A DNA stretch of 64,000 bases from Marinilabiliaceae bacterium (GTDB taxonomy: Bacteria; Bacteroidota; Bacteroidia; Bacteroidales; Marinilabiliaceae). The stretch spans positions 1 through 64,000 of the forward strand of contig JABUTU010000037.1 in assembly GCA_021443545.1 (NCBI GenBank), written 5' to 3'. The notes under the pieces were generated by a model. The model saw nothing but the letters and a program-made list of their open reading frames with translations, made no database searches and was not told the origin of the DNA. This document shows positions 62,162 to 64,000 of this stretch, piece by piece; the first letter of the stretch is position 1, and the number at the start of each line of letters is the position of its first letter. The translations under genes and the position numbers were made by a program.

Positions 62162-63231
62162 AATATTGATGTGGCATTTGACACCATTTGTTCTACGCTT
62201 AACTCTTTAATTGCAAGTGTTTTCGCATTATTTCCTAAGCGAGCTATCTCGTCATTTGATATGGATGATATAGTCGCAATACATTCGTCAATACTCTCAA
62301 AAATCAAGCCATTCACACCATGTTGGATATATGAATACTCAACGCACTGTTTTGTTTCAGCTCCTCTTTTAAAAGTAAAAACAGGTTTGCCATAGGCCAT
62401 CGCTTCGACAATAGACAACCCCACCCATCCTGGTTGGAAGTAGACGTCAGCAACTGCAAACAGCTCCCTCTTGAATGTTTCATCGTATACGGCATTATAA
62501 TTATAAACGTTACGATATGCTGAAAAATCAGGTTTGAAAGGACCTTCGCCTATAATGATGAAGCCATAGTGCTCAGGGTCAAGGTTCTGTATTGTCTCTA
62601 TAAGAAGGTCTGCTCTTCTGTATTGATTCGCGAAGCGGGCGCAGAAGAGAAGAATGACCTCCTCGGTTATCCCATATTTTTCTTTCAGAGCCTCCTTGGA
62701 ACAATCTGGTTCGTACGAAGTCATCTTGCTGATATTCGACAGCGTGTTATTCAAGGCAACAATACTCTTTCGTGGAAAAATTTTCTTCCACTGATTAGCC
62801 TCCTTGCGCATGTAAATCCAGGCACCATCTGCGAGGCTTAACATGCTTTTGAGCTTCCAGTCGGGCCTAACCTCTTCTTGCAAATAGCGTTTCACTGAAA
62901 TACCCTGTCCCCATAGGATGATTCGTTTATGATGAATGAATTGAGTCAGTAGCAGAAACCATGTGCTAACATGAGAGAAGAGGAACATAGCAACGATTGT
63001 GTCGGCGTTACTTCTCAGGAGCGGAAGAGGGTTGTAGAAAAGCAGACCGAAAAGAGTGAAGGATGCAATGTGGGAGACTGGAGTCTCAGCTAATGAGAAT
63101 CCATCCTGTCGACTCTTTTCGTATTGTTCATATACATATATCTCCACCTCGTTATTATCCTTTGAGAGGAGCGAGAAAAACTCCTCCCGGTAGTGAGGAA
63201 TGAATGGTTGGAGAATGGCTATTCTGGGCAT
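62158..63231 (-). CDS. family 4 glycosyltransferase, middle of the cluster
   Basis: 357 residues. It starts MPRIAILQPFIPHYREEF; WGQGISVKRYL, LLFCARFANQYRRADLLIETI and the donor block GWVGLSIVEAMAYGKPVFTF with the Glu-x7-type spacing fit GT4. A hydrophobic stretch near residues 80-105 suggests peripheral membrane contact. Its ATG lies inside the end of the SGNH-like gene (13-base overlap). Confidence 0.87.
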   Translation of the reverse strand: MPRIAILQPFIPHYREEFFSLLSKDNNEVEIYVYEQYEKSRQDGFSLAETPVSHIASFTLFGLLFYNPLPLLRSNADTIVAMFLFSHVSTWFLLLTQFIHHKRIILWGQGISVKRYLQEEVRPDWKLKSMLSLADGAWIYMRKEANQWKKIFPRKSIVALNNTLSNISKMTSYEPDCSKEALKEKYGITEEVILLFCARFANQYRRADLLIETIQNLDPEHYGFIIIGEGPFKPDFSAYRNVYNYNAVYDETFKRELFAVADVYFQPGWVGLSIVEAMAYGKPVFTFKRGAETKQCVEYSYIQHGVNGLIFESIDECIATISSISNDEIARLGNNAKTLAIKELSVEQMVSNATSIL

Positions 63232-64000
63232 AGCGGGAAATACTCTTTCTCGATTTTTTTCAGTTGTGTGGCGAGGAAACGCTGTCCCGATTCGTTGAAA
63301 TGTATTATATCGCGATACATCGATAGGTTTTCGCCGTTATCAAGACCTTTGACAAGTGGAATGCCTTTCTCTTCGCATAACTTCTCAATTTTTTTACCCA
63401 TCCAGTTGTACTGACCAGCTTCGATTTCATTACGCTCAGCATGTAGATAAACAACAATAGGGATGTTGTTTGTACTTGAAATATCAAAGAGCTGTTGAAA
63501 ACCAGGACTGAAAAAATCTGATTTCTGGGCAACCTCAGGAATTGGATTGTTCATCACAACTTGTTGGTCTGGGTCATGAGATAAATCATTATCTTTAAAA
63601 AGGGGGTCAATATAGAGCGGAATGACATACCTCTCCAGTAACTCAACAATTGCAAAAGTGTACTGCTTATCTGGATAGTTTGAAAATACCCCAACAACAG
63701 GGGCGTTCGACATGCTATCATAAGCATCATGGCTACTACAAACGAGAATCATGCCAATGGCATTAAAAGTGCCGTACACCGATAGGTAACCAGCGCAGTT
63801 GTCGGGACTCCAGCTACCAGCCGATATATTCAAGTATTGAGTAGCGTCATCCGTTGCAATGCTTGTTGCAAGAGAGTCGTTATCTATTTGGTTTCCTCCA
63901 TAGATAATCGAATCTCCCAAGCCGAGAATTATTCTTTTGTTCGTATCAGGTTCATCGCTTCTCTGGCAGAAACTATTTGTGCGTATATTTACTCCGAAAC
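63219..64000 (-). CDS. SGNH-hydrolase-like protein, N-terminus beyond the right edge
   Basis: The frame has no stop up to 64000, and reading upstream of the first candidate start gives a natural continuation (FGVNIRTNSFCQRSD...KRIILGLGDS), so the gene begins outside the window; about 260 codons are visible. The GDSL block I is GLGDSIIYGGN, with catalytic Ser; a late DIIHFNESGQRFLATQL gives the Asp-x-x-His of block V. SGNH enzymes are esterases or acetyl transferases; in polysaccharide clusters they often add or remove O-acetyl groups. It heads the two-GT4 cluster. Confidence 0.82.
   Translation of the reverse strand, partial: FGVNIRTNSFCQRSDEPDTNKRIILGLGDSIIYGGNQIDNDSLATSIATDDATQYLNISAGSWSPDNCAGYLSVYGTFNAIGMILVCSSHDAYDSMSNAPVVGVFSNYPDKQYTFAIVELLERYVIPLYIDPLFKDNDLSHDPDQQVVMNNPIPEVAQKSDFFSPGFQQLFDISSTNNIPIVVYLHAERNEIEAGQYNWMGKKIEKLCEEKGIPLVKGLDNGENLSMYRDIIHFNESGQRFLATQLKKIEKEYFPLCPE

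Overview
The window is a gene-dense piece of a Bacteroidota chromosome, almost certainly order Bacteroidales and probably a gut, oral or rumen lineage related to Prevotella or Bacteroides. The evidence is mutually consistent: promoters of the Bacteroidota type (TTG, 17-22 bases, TAnnTTTG), a CCDC81-type HU/SPOR protein, a bifunctional Fkp enzyme, a UpxY-like NusG paralogue, a DUF4296 protein, a PorT-like barrel and a TonB with the N-terminus typical of the phylum. I cannot fix the genus. I see no phage, insertion sequence, rRNA operon, CRISPR array or frameshifted gene. Both ends cut genes: a secreted protein on the left and an SGNH-hydrolase-like protein on the right.

Layout. 1-3.4 kb: a secreted protein of unknown function, a leader with a compound hairpin, then a polyprenyl-phosphate glycosyltransferase overlapping a polytopic membrane protein. 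3.6-14.4 kb: housekeeping genes (typA, a CPBP protease, a CtpA-type protease, an HU/SPOR protein, an O-methyltransferase, a lipoprotein, cysS, a DASS transporter). 14.4-22.1 kb: a leftward surface-glycan block of four glycosyltransferases including a GT10 fucosyltransferase, behind a manC-fkp pair that makes GDP-sugars. 22.1-31.2 kb: tRNA-Cys, ychF, a PorT-like barrel, rsgA, a second small barrel, tadA, a His/Pro-rich secreted protein, a DUF502 protein, an SLOG-like protein, dus and a UDP-sugar dehydrogenase. 31.3-36.9 kb: tonB, then the elongasome genes mreC-mreD-mrdA-rodA without mreB.

36.9-46.2 kb: a leftward operon with an initiating phosphoglycosyl transferase, DUF4296, a small protein and rmlACDB (dTDP-L-rhamnose), and next to it a second manC followed by a coiled-coil protein and an M16 peptidase. 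46.3-49.1 kb: mlaE-mlaF and panC-panD. 49.2-52.7 kb: initiator tRNA-Met, tRNA-Arg(TCT), and a leftward radC-EamA-MFS operon. 52.9-59.7 kb: a xylan-utilisation set (GPH symporter, GH10, GH43, GH67) interrupted by ilvE. 59.8-64 kb: tRNA-Arg(CCT), cvpA, a UpxY-like antiterminator, and a convergent polysaccharide cluster of two GT4 enzymes and the SGNH protein.

Two themes stand out. The first is cell-surface glycans: GDP-mannose, GDP-fucose, dTDP-rhamnose and a UDP-uronic-acid precursor, an initiating transferase, at least seven glycosyltransferases and an antiterminator, spread over several operons rather than one capsule locus. The second is processing of glucuronoxylan by a compact set without SusC/SusD. 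No undescribed system is proven here. The best candidates for follow-up are the helically phased repeats at 9125-9188, the His/Pro-rich CNCHHC protein, the SLOG-like protein beside DUF502, the UpxY-like gene facing a glycosyltransferase cluster, and the leader hairpin at 1172-1210.
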